The notes: a model not told the origin generated them from the sequence alone. 64,000 bases of DNA from Natronosalvus rutilus (GCF_024204665.1 NZ_CP100356.1:275966-339965), one strand, 5' to 3'. Counted from the first letter of the stretch, positions 37,296-47,173 are shown. Program-made: numbers and translations.

Positions 37296-37776
37296 TGGTT
37301 GCTTTATTAACAGCCACAACCATTAATATTCCGTATGCTCGAATGCTTACCGTATTAGAGAAACTATATATCAAGGAAATAACCCATGCTTAGGATCGTA
37401 TCTTCGTAGATATCCTGACATGGGCGTTGTAACGGACTCACTAGCGAATTCCCCTTCGTTCCCCAGTAGTTCGGTGACTGTCTATACGATTTGTATTACT
37501 ATATCGATCTTCTATCCCGTATAAGAACACATCTTGTTCGATTATACGGAATGTAAATCCCATATCCGGGGAACCAACCCTGAGAAACCAAACCATGGGG
37601 TGACCTAACAGAGGAAAGTTCGAAATGCCCGAACTGACACGCTGAATCGTTCCAAATGCTATCGAAAACAGACTGTGAGTGATTTCTCCAACACTGTTTC
37701 TGATGATCCCTCATACGTCGAAAGAAGTGCGACAAGTCCCTCGAAATCTCTCCCGCCGAGAACGCCCAGGTATCAC
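37296..37776. other. Intergenic region carrying the IclR promoter
   Basis: No gene is present. An AT-rich TATTAA/CATTAATATT segment at about 37317-37335 is the likely promoter of the leftward IclR gene. The rest has no visible structure. Confidence 0.45.
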
Positions 37777-38610
37777 TTACACTTGTGCCTTGAGCCAGTA
37801 CTCCGCGAGATCCTTACCGGTAGTGATCCACGTATCGCCGGTTTGGATCATCGTCTGAACGAGTTCCTCGAGGGCGTCGATGCGACCAGCCCGTCCAATG
37901 ATTTGTGGATGCATGGTGAGCATGAAGCACCGGCCACGTTTGTACTGGCCTTCGAACTCCCGCGTCCACGAGTCGAAAACCTCGCTCGTGGTGGATATCC
38001 CGCTTTGGTAGGGTAGCGGGGGATACATTTGGAACCCGAAGTACGGCCAGTCGTCGAGCGACCACTCAAACGGAATCTCCACGAGATCGGTCCCGTCGAC
38101 ATCGTGTACGTACGGCATGTCACTGTCGATAAAACTGGATTCATACACGATACCGTTGTCCGCGAGGATCTCGAGCGTATTGTCACCGAGATCGGCGGCA
38201 GGACTTCGATACCCGACGGGAGTGTCACCGATGAGATCATCGAAGACGTCCATCGCTCGTTTGACGTCCTTTTTTTCTTCCGACGCTGTTGCTGTCGCGG
38301 GGTTCGTGTGCGTGTACCCGTGGTGGCCGATCTCGTGGCCTGCGTCGTGAATCGCCTGTATCGTATCCGGCCAATTCTCCGCCACTTTCCCCGGTACGAA
38401 GAACGTCGCCCGGAGGTCGTACCGATCGAGTAATTCGAGAATGCGCGGGACACCGACCTTGGGCCCGAACTCGCCACGGTTCCGTATCGGCGGTTTGTCC
38501 CACTCCGAATCGTTTTCTCTTTTCACTCTCCAGAGTTCGTTCGCGTCGAGATCGAAGGTGAGGACGGCTGCTGCACGTTTTCCTGCAGGCCAAGCGTCTA
38601 AGTCGGTCAT
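37777..38610 (-). CDS. Polysaccharide-deacetylase-fold hydrolase (PuuE/cyclic imidase-like)
   Basis: The 277-residue protein is of carbohydrate esterase 4 fold. The metal aspartate region is AVLTFDLDANELW and the metal histidines lie in GHEIGHHGYTHTNP; GYRSPAADLG and LTMHPQIIGR supply the later active-site parts. The FDLDxxxxW subtype is the one containing allantoinase PuuE and cyclic imide hydrolases rather than chitin deacetylases. With hydantoinase and carbamoylase genes around it, ring opening of a cyclic amide is the favoured role; amide deacetylation remains possible. Confidence 0.85.
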   Translation of the reverse strand: MTDLDAWPAGKRAAAVLTFDLDANELWRVKRENDSEWDKPPIRNRGEFGPKVGVPRILELLDRYDLRATFFVPGKVAENWPDTIQAIHDAGHEIGHHGYTHTNPATATASEEKKDVKRAMDVFDDLIGDTPVGYRSPAADLGDNTLEILADNGIVYESSFIDSDMPYVHDVDGTDLVEIPFEWSLDDWPYFGFQMYPPLPYQSGISTTSEVFDSWTREFEGQYKRGRCFMLTMHPQIIGRAGRIDALEELVQTMIQTGDTWITTGKDLAEYWLKAQV

Positions 38611-38961
38611 GCTACAGTCACACAATGCAGAGACTCTGGCATAAGCATTTGCAACTGAAATAGTTCGTTCGAGAGGACGCATTGAACGATCACATGTAGA
38701 TGGTCTCCCCCGTCTCGGAAGGTTACAATCCGGCCGCCGGGGTTATTCGTTTCGGCGAATACCATACTGCTTTCACGAAAATTTGAGTCCTCGACCATCA
38801 GGTGACGACAGATCGAAGGATGCAGCGTAGTTCAGACGTCGACGACTACTCCCGTTCGTCCTTCGGACGGCAGTTCGAACGAAGGAAACTTGATATACCT
38901 CCACGTACCGTGTAATGATACGTGGCCAAGACACCTGGTCTGTCTGAGTACGCGATACACA
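38611..38961. other. Divergent control region
   Basis: This is the promoter region between the leftward deacetylase-fold gene and the rightward M20 gene. It holds a TATA-like TTGATATA (38890-38897) and an inverted repeat just after it. No gene. Confidence 0.45.
38901..38925 (+). promoter_or_regulatory. Inverted-repeat operator candidate
   Basis: CCACGTA and TACGTGG form a perfect 7-bp inverted repeat separated by 11 bases. It begins 4 bases after the TATA-like box of the M20 gene. A repressor bound here, for example the nearby IclR protein, would block transcription. This is inferred from position only. Confidence 0.45.
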
Positions 38962-40260
38962 ATGAATGACCTGAAAGAAGCCGTTCACGACCGTATTGAG
39001 CAGCAACAAGAGGATATTTTCGATCTCGCCGGCGAGCTAGTGAGCACGCCGTCTATTACCGGCAACGAAGGGCCTGCACAGGAAATTGTAGCGAAGAAGT
39101 TCACAGACATGGGTCTAGACCCGGACATCTGGGAACCAGACCCGTCTGAGCTGGCTGATCACCCTGGATTCTTTACTACTTCGACAACGGAAGAGGTCGG
39201 TTACGACGGCCGTCCGAACGTGGTCGCCGTGCGAGAAGGGTTCGGCGACGGACAATCGCTCGCATTCAGCGGACATATCGACGTAGTTTCGGCTGACGAG
39301 TCCGCGTGGACCTACGATCCCTGGACCACTACCCAAATCGATGGCCGGATGTATGGCCGAGGAGCAGCGGACATGAAAGGCGGGATCGCGGCTTACATCC
39401 ACACCGTCCGCGTCCTCGACGAACTCGATATCGAACTCGAGGGCGACCTAATCCTCCAGTCGACTATCGAAGAGGAGGCGGGCGGCGCAGGCGGAGTCCT
39501 CGCAGCCTTAGAGCGGGGATATCAACCCGACGCGGCCATCATTCCGGAACCATACCGGATTCCGAACATCGGCATCGCGAGCGCAGGTGTGATGTACTTC
39601 CGAGTGACCGTCGAGGGGAAGGCTGCGCACGCCGCCCGGGGGTACAAAGGCGTGAACGCGATCGTGAAGATGTCGAAGATCGTAGATGCGTTCGAGCGAC
39701 TCGACCAGCAGCGAAAACAACGCGTGTCGTATGAACCAGTGACAAACCGAACGAGTGACGCCGAAGGCGAGGTGACGAACCTCAATATCGGAACGATCGA
39801 AGCGGGTGACTGGCCTTCAACGGTACCAAACCGAGCGGAGATTCAGTGCCGCATCGGATGGCCTCCGGGCGAGAAAAGACAGAACATCCGTGAACAGGTC
39901 GAAAAAACTCTCACCTCGGTGACTGACTCCGACGACTGGCTGGCGGCGAACCCACCGGAGATCGAATGGTTCGGGTGGAGTGCCGAACCACACGAAGTCG
40001 ATACGAGTGCCAAAATCGTACAGCTAGCCAAGGGGCACGCCGAAGATATCTGTGGTGAGTCCGGCCAATACATCGGCGGTGACGCCGGTCTCGACGAGCG
40101 CTTCTACAACTTGTACTACGACATTCCCTGCCCGACCGTTGGACCTCGAGGAACGAATCTGCACGGTGCCGACGAGTACGTCGAAATGGATTCGCTCGTA
40201 GAAACCGCTCAAACGCTCGCTTTCACCGCCATGGACTACTGTGGTATCAGCGAACGATAA
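38962..40260 (+). CDS. M20-family ArgE/DapE-type deacylase
   Basis: The 432-residue di-zinc amidohydrolase has metal ligands in AFSGHIDVVSADE (His), YGRGAADMKGG (Asp) and TIEEEAGGAGG (Glu pair); the dimerisation domain contains GKAAHAARG. The family removes acyl or carbamoyl groups from N-acyl amino acids and related compounds. It is divergent from the deacetylase-fold gene and 156 bases upstream of the ABC binding protein. It probably acts on an open-chain intermediate of the local pathway. Confidence 0.9.
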   Translation: MNDLKEAVHDRIEQQQEDIFDLAGELVSTPSITGNEGPAQEIVAKKFTDMGLDPDIWEPDPSELADHPGFFTTSTTEEVGYDGRPNVVAVREGFGDGQSLAFSGHIDVVSADESAWTYDPWTTTQIDGRMYGRGAADMKGGIAAYIHTVRVLDELDIELEGDLILQSTIEEEAGGAGGVLAALERGYQPDAAIIPEPYRIPNIGIASAGVMYFRVTVEGKAAHAARGYKGVNAIVKMSKIVDAFERLDQQRKQRVSYEPVTNRTSDAEGEVTNLNIGTIEAGDWPSTVPNRAEIQCRIGWPPGEKRQNIREQVEKTLTSVTDSDDWLAANPPEIEWFGWSAEPHEVDTSAKIVQLAKGHAEDICGESGQYIGGDAGLDERFYNLYYDIPCPTVGPRGTNLHGADEYVEMDSLVETAQTLAFTAMDYCGISER

Positions 40261-40375
40261 CGCGTAATCCAGACACTCTTTCGTTCTATTTTCTCTAATA
40301 TACACATCCCAGTACGACATCCTTCCTCGAACTGGAACCCAAACACCGTATGAGAGAGAACAACATCCACCATAC

Positions 40376-40382
40376 TTATATA
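40376..40382 (+). promoter_or_regulatory. TATA box of the binding-protein gene
   Basis: TTATATA lies 35 bases before the ATG at 40417. It gives the solute-binding protein its own promoter, separate from the oppositely oriented transporter operon. Confidence 0.6.
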
Positions 40383-40416
40383 CACCTGAGGGTAAAAATA
40401 GGTTGTTGACGAGACA

Positions 40417-41730
40417 ATGACTAACAGGCGCAAAATCCTCAAAGCAGTAGGTGTCACAGGTATCGCCGGTCTTGCAGGGTGTATCGGCAACGGCAATGAC
40501 GACAGTGACGGAAACGGCGGTGACGGAGACAACAACACGAACGGTACGAACGGCGGTGACAGCGATACGATCAAAATCGGTGCGTACGGTCCACTTACCG
40601 GTCCCGCCTCGAACATCGGTCAAGCGATGAAGCTGGGTTTCGACCTGGCTCAAAAGCAGATCAACGCCGACGGAGGGATGGCCGGCTACGACGTGGAAGT
40701 CGTATACGGCGACTCCGAATCCGAGCCATCGACGGGGAAGTCCGCGGTTGAGTACCTTATCAACCAAGAGAACGTCGACATGATCGCCGGCGGGTTCCAC
40801 TCCGACGTTTCCCTGGCCGTCGTGGAGGTGACGTACTCGGCAGACGTCCCCCAGATGATCTCGAATTCGGTGAGTGGGTCCATCAACGAGAAGATGGAGT
40901 CCCAGAACATGAAGAACGTTTTTAAGATGTCTCCGCCGTCCGAGGCCTACGGCATCGGATGGAACGGGTTCCTCAACGACCTTCAAGACGAGGGCGTGGG
41001 CTACTTCCCGTTCGAGAACAAGCGAATCGCGTTGATCGCAGAAGACACGTCCTACGGACTCCCGATTATGGAATCGACCACCGAGAATTTGGAAGAAAAC
41101 GGCTGGGACGTCGTTTCGACCGACGAAGTCGCCGTCGACGAAACCAACTACCGGTCTCTGCTCACTCGAATTAAATCGAATGAGCCGGACGTGGTGTGGG
41201 CGGTCCAGACGGCGCCGTCACCGGCAGCGAACCTCGTCAGTCAGTTCCGTGAGATGGGTTTCGGAGACACTCACTTCATGCAGACGTTCGTCCCGTCTAA
41301 TCCGGAGTTCGCCAACTTGGCGGGAGATGCGGCCAACGGCGTCATGTGGATGGCCAACATCGGCGTGGTTCCGGAATTCGCCAGAGACGTCGGGCTCGTG
41401 GAAGCCTGGGACGACGAGTACGGGGAGGAAGTTCCCGGATCGAGCGGATCGCTTCCGTGGGACAACCTCATGCTGATAAAGGCGGCGATGGAAGAAATCG
41501 GAAGCCTCGACGATCTGACGGTCGACTCCTGGTCGGAGGCAGTCCTCGGCCTCGATCAGATAAAAGGGTCTGCCGGCTACTTCGATTGGACGGAGGACGG
41601 TCCGTTCCACCAGGCGCTCTACGGGAAGGATACGATCCCGGCGTTGGGTCATCAGATTCAGGACGGGAATAACAGGTTCGTGTGGCCGTTCAACGTGGGA
41701 GAGCACGAAATCGACGAGTCGTACTACTAG
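40417..41730 (+). CDS. Branched-chain amino acid-type ABC solute-binding lipoprotein
   Basis: The 437-residue type I periplasmic-binding-protein fold (LivK-like) has a Tat-type lipoprotein signal (NRRKILKAVG...LAGCIG, Cys near residue 22). An acidic/Asn-rich linker follows, then IKIGAYGPLTGPASNIGQAM. It would capture substrate outside the membrane and feed the LivHMGF importer encoded leftward from 50.5 kb. Such systems carry amides and urea as well as amino acids. Its stop and that of the converging SDR gene are one base apart. Confidence 0.93.
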   Translation: MTNRRKILKAVGVTGIAGLAGCIGNGNDDSDGNGGDGDNNTNGTNGGDSDTIKIGAYGPLTGPASNIGQAMKLGFDLAQKQINADGGMAGYDVEVVYGDSESEPSTGKSAVEYLINQENVDMIAGGFHSDVSLAVVEVTYSADVPQMISNSVSGSINEKMESQNMKNVFKMSPPSEAYGIGWNGFLNDLQDEGVGYFPFENKRIALIAEDTSYGLPIMESTTENLEENGWDVVSTDEVAVDETNYRSLLTRIKSNEPDVVWAVQTAPSPAANLVSQFREMGFGDTHFMQTFVPSNPEFANLAGDAANGVMWMANIGVVPEFARDVGLVEAWDDEYGEEVPGSSGSLPWDNLMLIKAAMEEIGSLDDLTVDSWSEAVLGLDQIKGSAGYFDWTEDGPFHQALYGKDTIPALGHQIQDGNNRFVWPFNVGEHEIDESYY

Positions 41731-41731
41731 A

Positions 41732-42514
41732 CTACGCGTCCCACCCTCCGTCTACGACGAGGGTTTCGCCGGTTACGAACGACGCGGTATCGCTCGCGAG
41801 GAACGTTACGGCGTTCGCGACGTCCTGTGCGTCGCCGAAATAGGTCAGCAGCGTGTTCTCTTCTTTGTACGCGATTGTGTCCGGATCCTCGAGTTCTTGG
41901 CCTGCCATCCCGGCGTCAATCACTCCGGGAGCGACGGCGTTCACCCGTACTCCATCCGACGAGTAATCTCGGGCCAGTTGGCGGGTCAGGTTGATGAGGC
42001 CCGCTTTCGACGGCCCGTACGCCGCGTACCCCGGTGATCCGTGGAGGCCCGCACCGCTCGCAATGTTGACGATGCAGCCTTCAGTCTCGACGAGTGACTC
42101 CACGCTGAAACGCGCGGTCAGGAATGCGCCTCGGAGATTCACCGATACCGTCTCGTCCCACTCGTCGATATCGACTTCCGTCACGCTACCGAGATGATTG
42201 ACTCCGGCGTTGTTCACGAGGATCTCGACCGGACCGAAGGCAGCCTCTGCATTCGAGATTGCGTCTTCCACTGAGTGTGCATTGGTGAGATCCACTTCAA
42301 CGAACTGTGCGGTTCCCCCGTTCTGCTCTATAACCTCCGCAGTCGATTCAGATTCATTTCGCGGTTGCTCTACGATATCGAGGACAGACACGTCCGCGCC
42401 CGCGCTCGCGAACGTTCGCGCGATACACCGGCCGATGCCGGTACCAGCGCCGGTTACAATCGCGTGTGTGTCGTCCAGTGTTATCCCATCAACGATGTTC
42501 GGAACCGATGGCAT
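41732..42514 (-). CDS. SDR-family oxidoreductase
   Basis: The 260-residue NAD(P)-dependent dehydrogenase has cofactor motif VTGAGTGIGRCIA with the acidic residue in VSVLDIVE. It also has NNAGV (about residue 98) and the catalytic YAAYGPSKAG (Tyr and Lys). The C-terminal SFVTGETLVVDGGW is typical. Start 42514 (MPSVPN) follows a TATA-like CTTATAA on the minus strand. It is paired divergently with a second SDR gene. Confidence 0.92.
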   Translation of the reverse strand: MPSVPNIVDGITLDDTHAIVTGAGTGIGRCIARTFASAGADVSVLDIVEQPRNESESTAEVIEQNGGTAQFVEVDLTNAHSVEDAISNAEAAFGPVEILVNNAGVNHLGSVTEVDIDEWDETVSVNLRGAFLTARFSVESLVETEGCIVNIASGAGLHGSPGYAAYGPSKAGLINLTRQLARDYSSDGVRVNAVAPGVIDAGMAGQELEDPDTIAYKEENTLLTYFGDAQDVANAVTFLASDTASFVTGETLVVDGGWDA

Positions 42515-42587
42515 AGGTCTCACCACACACCCGGCCGTTATAAGGGTATGAGCATGTTTATTGTATATCACACGTTACCTGCGTACG

Positions 42588-43352
42588 ATGAGATTCGACT
42601 TTAGTGAAGATGTCGCGTTTGTTACAGGGGCCAGCGCGGGTATCGGTCGGGCGACGGCCTCCACGTTATCCGAGCACGGCGCATACGTCGTTGGTCTCGA
42701 TTTGAACGCTGAACCCCATGACGACGGCCCGGTGTTCGACGATGTCGTCAAGGACGGCGAACTGGTCGTCGGTGACGTCACCTCGGCCGAAGACGTTGCA
42801 GTTGCACTTGACGTAGCTGCCAGAGAAGGGCCGGTGAGCATCACCGTCAACAACGCCGGCGTCGGTGGGAACGGAAAGATTCACGAGATTTCGCCGGAAG
42901 ACTGGCAACGGACCCTCGCTGTCCACGTCGAGGGGACCTACAACGTGTGTCGCGTCCTCGCCCCGTCGATGGCAGACCGGGGCTCCGGCGCAATAGTGAA
43001 CGTCGGGTCTATCGCGGGGATCCGAGGCTACCCGGCGACCGCCGACTACGCCGCCGCCAAAGGAGCGATCACAAGTCTCACCCGGCAACTCGCCGTCGAC
43101 TACTCGCGGGACGGCGTTCGGGTCAACGCAGTGGCTCCGGGGTTCATTCAGACGTCGATGAACGAAGCCGTCTGGAAGGACCGCGTCCCCCAGCGTGGGA
43201 TCGACTACGAGACGGCCACCAACCGAACGTTGCTTCCGCGACTCGGCGTACCGGAAGACGTTGCAGAGGCCATCGCGTATCTCGTAAGCGACGCAGCCTC
43301 GTTCATCACGGGTCACACCCTACCGGTCGACGGTGGCTGGACGAGTTGGTAA
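42588..43352 (+). CDS. SDR-family oxidoreductase
   Basis: The 254-residue dehydrogenase has VTGASAGIGRATA, NNAGVGG, YAAAKGAITSL (Tyr/Lys) and SFITGHTLPVDGGW. A TATA-like TATATCA about 22 bases upstream fits the ATG at 42588. Its stop codon directly abuts that of the converging hyuB gene. It may reduce or oxidise a semialdehyde or hydroxy acid released by the pathway; the substrate is unknown. Confidence 0.92.
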   Translation: MRFDFSEDVAFVTGASAGIGRATASTLSEHGAYVVGLDLNAEPHDDGPVFDDVVKDGELVVGDVTSAEDVAVALDVAAREGPVSITVNNAGVGGNGKIHEISPEDWQRTLAVHVEGTYNVCRVLAPSMADRGSGAIVNVGSIAGIRGYPATADYAAAKGAITSLTRQLAVDYSRDGVRVNAVAPGFIQTSMNEAVWKDRVPQRGIDYETATNRTLLPRLGVPEDVAEAIAYLVSDAASFITGHTLPVDGGWTSW

Positions 43353-45122
43353 TCACTCGCTCCAGCCGTACCACTCGGCGAAGGCGTCGTAGCCGGTTCC
43401 GAGGAGTGATTCGAGCGCATCGCGAACCTGAGCGGGCTCCACGTCGTAATCGGTGACGGCCCCGTTGAACGAAACGAAGTCGCTGGCCACGTCTCGGGCT
43501 ATTGCGTCTATATCGCGGTAGGCGACCGATCCGTAACCACCTCCGCCCCCCATTTCGACTTCAACCTCGTCGCCGCTCGCGAGGTCGAGTTCCCACGTCG
43601 TCCCGAGATCCTCTGACGTCCCGGTCGATCGGTTACAGCGTACACGGCCGGTTCCGCCGGGCTTGCCTCCGTTCACACCCCCCGCACCGTTCTCGACACG
43701 ACCCGTGTAGCCGGTTCCGGTAGCCGGTCCGTCGACGACTTCGAACGCGCGGCGGACGCCGAGACCTCCTCGGAACTCTCCGGGCCCTCCGCTGTCGGTC
43801 CGGAGTTGATACGCGTTCACGCAAAGCCACGGGTGGTCTTGTTCGAGGGCTTCGACTGGGATGTTCAGTTCGTTCTCGAGGGGGTTCGTGGTAGCCGGTG
43901 CGCCGTCACCGCCTGCGTATCCGCCCCAGCCACCGCCGGGGAGATCCATGAACACCTCCGTGTGACCCTCGAACTGTTTCCCGAAAACGATCGGGGTTGT
44001 GCTGTTGAACGCGCCCGCCGGAACGACTTCGGGCGCGATTTGAGCGAGCGCTTGCAGAACGGCGTCGTACACCCGGCCTGCAGTCTTCATCCGAGCGCGA
44101 GTCGCCGTTGGCTCCGTCGGATTCACGATCGTTCCCGAGGGGACCGTTAACTCGATAGGTCGATAGATACCGGCACTTATCGGGAGGTCGGACCCGCCGA
44201 GAGCCGCGAGAATCGCGAAATACGCCGCAGAGTGCGTCGAAGCGATCGGCGAGTTGATGTACCCCGGGACCTCTGGTGCCGTTCCGTCGAAGTCCACGCC
44301 GATTTCGTCGCCATTTACACGCACTTCCACCCGCACCGTCGTGTCGGCGTCTGCGACCGCCTCCGGCGCGTCCACTTCGACTGTTTCCGTGCCGGTACCG
44401 GCCGAGTCTGGTAGCTCGGCGATGCGTGACCGCATGAAGCGTTCCGCGTACGAGTCGAGGCTATTCAGCGCCTCGAGATACAGGTCCGTCCCGTACTTGC
44501 CCGCGATTTCTTCGAGTCGCTCGACACCGCGCCGGCTCGCGGAGAGCTGTGCGTTGAAATCGCCCACGACGTACTCCGATGCGCGGACGTTAGTCGCGAG
44601 CGTATCCACGAAGTGCTCGAACTCGCGGCTATTCAAATCGAGCGTGAGTGGTGGGAAACGAAATCCCTCCCCATACGTCGTCGCAACCTCCGGTCCGAGG
44701 CTGGCCGCACCACCGCCGCCCATATCGATGTGATGGGCGATACTGCCCGCGAATCCCACACGTTCTCCGTCGAGAAACACGGGCTGGAACGCGACGATAT
44801 CGACGATATGCTGGCCGCCGTGGTACGGATCGTTGAAGATGAGGATTTCGTCCTCGGTTAGTTCATCCGCTCGCTTGAAGTTCGCATCGAGCGCGTATGG
44901 CATCGACCCAAGATGCATCGGGATGTGTTCGGCTTGCGCGATGAGATCACCGTCGGGACCGAAAAGCGCCGTCGAGCAGTCTCTGGCCTCTCTGATGACC
45001 GACGAGTAAGCGGTCCTGAGTAACGTCTCGCCCATCTCCTCTGCGGCATTCTGGAGTGAGTTTCGCAGTATCTCGAGTGTGACCGGGTCGATATCGTCCG
45101 ATTCCCGCATCGGGTTGCTCAT
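43353..45122 (-). CDS. hyuB: Hydantoinase B / 5-oxoprolinase large-subunit family
   Basis: The 589-residue protein is one of the two subunits of ATP-dependent hydantoinases, N-methylhydantoinase and oxoprolinase. Family marks are DPVTLEILRNSLQNAAEEMG at the start, NDPYHGGQHIVDI, the glycine-rich GGGGYGSV near the end, and normal length. It would complete ring opening of the phosphorylated cyclic amide made by HyuA. Its ATG overlaps the hyuA stop (ATGA), so the two are co-translated as the last genes of the six-gene operon. Confidence 0.93.
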   Translation of the reverse strand: MSNPMRESDDIDPVTLEILRNSLQNAAEEMGETLLRTAYSSVIREARDCSTALFGPDGDLIAQAEHIPMHLGSMPYALDANFKRADELTEDEILIFNDPYHGGQHIVDIVAFQPVFLDGERVGFAGSIAHHIDMGGGGAASLGPEVATTYGEGFRFPPLTLDLNSREFEHFVDTLATNVRASEYVVGDFNAQLSASRRGVERLEEIAGKYGTDLYLEALNSLDSYAERFMRSRIAELPDSAGTGTETVEVDAPEAVADADTTVRVEVRVNGDEIGVDFDGTAPEVPGYINSPIASTHSAAYFAILAALGGSDLPISAGIYRPIELTVPSGTIVNPTEPTATRARMKTAGRVYDAVLQALAQIAPEVVPAGAFNSTTPIVFGKQFEGHTEVFMDLPGGGWGGYAGGDGAPATTNPLENELNIPVEALEQDHPWLCVNAYQLRTDSGGPGEFRGGLGVRRAFEVVDGPATGTGYTGRVENGAGGVNGGKPGGTGRVRCNRSTGTSEDLGTTWELDLASGDEVEVEMGGGGGYGSVAYRDIDAIARDVASDFVSFNGAVTDYDVEPAQVRDALESLLGTGYDAFAEWYGWSE

Positions 45123-47125
45123 CGTTCACCCCCCGTCTCCACGATGAGGTTTTGGGAGTCGTCCACGCGTGCGGACTGGTCCGGAAGGACTACCGCTGTG
45201 CTATCGGGCATCTCGACGAGGGCGGGTCCGTCGGTCTTGAATTCCGGATCGAGCGCTCTCCGTTCGAGGACTGTCGCTTCGTGGAACTCGCCGTCGAGAA
45301 ACACTTCGCGTTTCTGAGTCGGTGCGTCCTCGGTCGTTGACCAGTCGAGGCGTGGGACGTCCGTGGGTGCGAGAACCGCGACTCGAAAGGTGACGAGTTC
45401 AATCGGACTTCCCATGACGAACCCGAATTTTTCCCGGTGACGAGTCCGGAACTCGGACTCGATCCGCTCGGTGACCGACGCATCTATCTCCTCGGGCACC
45501 TCGACACGGACCTCGTGGGCCTGACCTGCGAAGCGGACATCAACGGTCCGCGTGACGGTTACGTCGTCCGGTAGGGCTATGTTAGTTCCAACATTGCTCT
45601 CGAGCCGATCGAACGTCGCTGCGAGCGATTCGCGAGTGACCTCCTCGAGACGCCGGATGTCGGTCTTGCTCGTGGTACGGCGGACGTCGGAGTACAGGAG
45701 ACCGACCGCAGAGAGGATACCCGGCTGAGGCGGAACGATCACGGATCGCATTCCGAGTTCGCGGGCAATGTAGGGCGCGTGTAACGGGCCAGCGCCGCCG
45801 AAAGCCACGAGGGAGAAATCTCTCGGGTCGATGCCCTGTTGGACGCTGATGACGCGAGCGCTTTCGACCATGTTCATGTTCACGAGTTCGTAAATGGCCT
45901 CTGCCGCCGCGAGTGGGTCTTTGTCGATGGCTGCTCCGAGTTCCTCGAGGACGTCCATCGCGGCATCGAGTGAGAGGTTGATGGCCCCTCCACCGAGGGT
46001 CGCTTCCGGATCCATCAGCCCCAGTGCGAGGTTCGCGTCCGTTACCGTTGGGTCGGGTCCGTTCCGTCCGTAGCACGCCGGACCGGGGTCCGCACCCGCA
46101 GACTCCGGCCCGACTTTCAACAGTCCGCCGTCGTCGAGATGCGCGATCGACCCGCCACCAGCACCAATGGTCCTGATATCGTACATTGGAACGGAAACAG
46201 ACTGTTCGCCGATAGCGCCCTCTGTCGTGAGTTCCGGTTCGCCGTTCCGAACCAGGCTCATGTCCGCGCTCGTCCCGCCCATATCGAAGGTGAGCACGTC
46301 TGAAGTGCCCGCGTTTTGGGCTGCCTCGGTGGCCGCGACGACCCCGGCAGCCGGGCCAGACACGCCCAGATACACGGGCTGGGTGGCCGCCTCTTCGACT
46401 GGAACGACGCCGCCGTCAGAACGCATGATGAGGGTCTCGGCGGCGTCGCAGTGGGCGTCGATTTCGTCGGTTAGACGTTCGAGGTACGCCTCCGCGACCG
46501 GCCGGGTGTACGCGTTGACAGCGGTCGTGTTCGTCCGCTCGTACTCTCTGAACTCCGGGAGGACGGAACTCGACCGCGAGACGGGGATGTCGAGGCAGTC
46601 GCGGAGGTAGTCCGCGGCTTCCCGTTCGTGTTCGTCGTTCGCATAGGAATGAAGGAAGCTGACTGCTACCGTCTCGGCGTCGGTGGCTCTGATCACGTCG
46701 ACGACCTCGTCTAGCTTTTCCAGGTCGAGCGGTTCGACGACTTCGCCGTCGGAGTGAATGCGTTCTCCCACGCCAAAACAACGGTACCGGGGTACGAGCG
46801 GGTCACCCCTGTCGTAGTGCAGGTCGTAGATATCCGTCCGATCCTGCCGGTCGATCACGAACATGTCTTCGAAGCCTGCTGTCGTGACGAGTGCGGTCGG
46901 AGCGCCAGCCCGTTCCAGAATCGCGTTCGTGACGACGGTCGTACCGTGGGAGATACGACTCGCAGTCGTCACACCACTTACGGAGAGCGCGTCCCCGACC
47001 GCGCGTTCGGGTGCGTCCTTCGTAGACGGCGTCTTGACCACCTGATAGGAGTCGTCGTCGGTGTCGACACTGATGAAGTCAGTGAAAGTTCCTCCGATAT
47101 CGATACCCGTGGGTGTTTGTCCCAT
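45119..47125 (-). CDS. hyuA: Hydantoinase A / 5-oxoprolinase N-terminal family
   Basis: The 668-residue ATP-binding subunit starts with a sugar-kinase-like site GIDIGGTFTDF, then RISHGTTVVTNAIL, DMGGTSADMSLV and the C-terminal GGAGPLHAPYIAREL region. With HyuB it hydrolyses hydantoins or other cyclic amides at the cost of ATP. It begins 48 bases after livF in the same direction, so uptake and ring opening are encoded together. The substrate is inferred from context only. Confidence 0.94.
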   Translation of the reverse strand: MGQTPTGIDIGGTFTDFISVDTDDDSYQVVKTPSTKDAPERAVGDALSVSGVTTASRISHGTTVVTNAILERAGAPTALVTTAGFEDMFVIDRQDRTDIYDLHYDRGDPLVPRYRCFGVGERIHSDGEVVEPLDLEKLDEVVDVIRATDAETVAVSFLHSYANDEHEREAADYLRDCLDIPVSRSSSVLPEFREYERTNTTAVNAYTRPVAEAYLERLTDEIDAHCDAAETLIMRSDGGVVPVEEAATQPVYLGVSGPAAGVVAATEAAQNAGTSDVLTFDMGGTSADMSLVRNGEPELTTEGAIGEQSVSVPMYDIRTIGAGGGSIAHLDDGGLLKVGPESAGADPGPACYGRNGPDPTVTDANLALGLMDPEATLGGGAINLSLDAAMDVLEELGAAIDKDPLAAAEAIYELVNMNMVESARVISVQQGIDPRDFSLVAFGGAGPLHAPYIARELGMRSVIVPPQPGILSAVGLLYSDVRRTTSKTDIRRLEEVTRESLAATFDRLESNVGTNIALPDDVTVTRTVDVRFAGQAHEVRVEVPEEIDASVTERIESEFRTRHREKFGFVMGSPIELVTFRVAVLAPTDVPRLDWSTTEDAPTQKREVFLDGEFHEATVLERRALDPEFKTDGPALVEMPDSTAVVLPDQSARVDDSQNLIVETGGER

Positions 47126-47173
47126 ACACTATGAGGTAACCCCCACTTTTAAAAAAGTTCTGTGGAAGGTAAG

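Noticed and set aside
40024..40986. 320-codon frame on the minus strand
   Set aside because: It is antisense to the M20 and binding-protein genes, both of which have strong family motifs.
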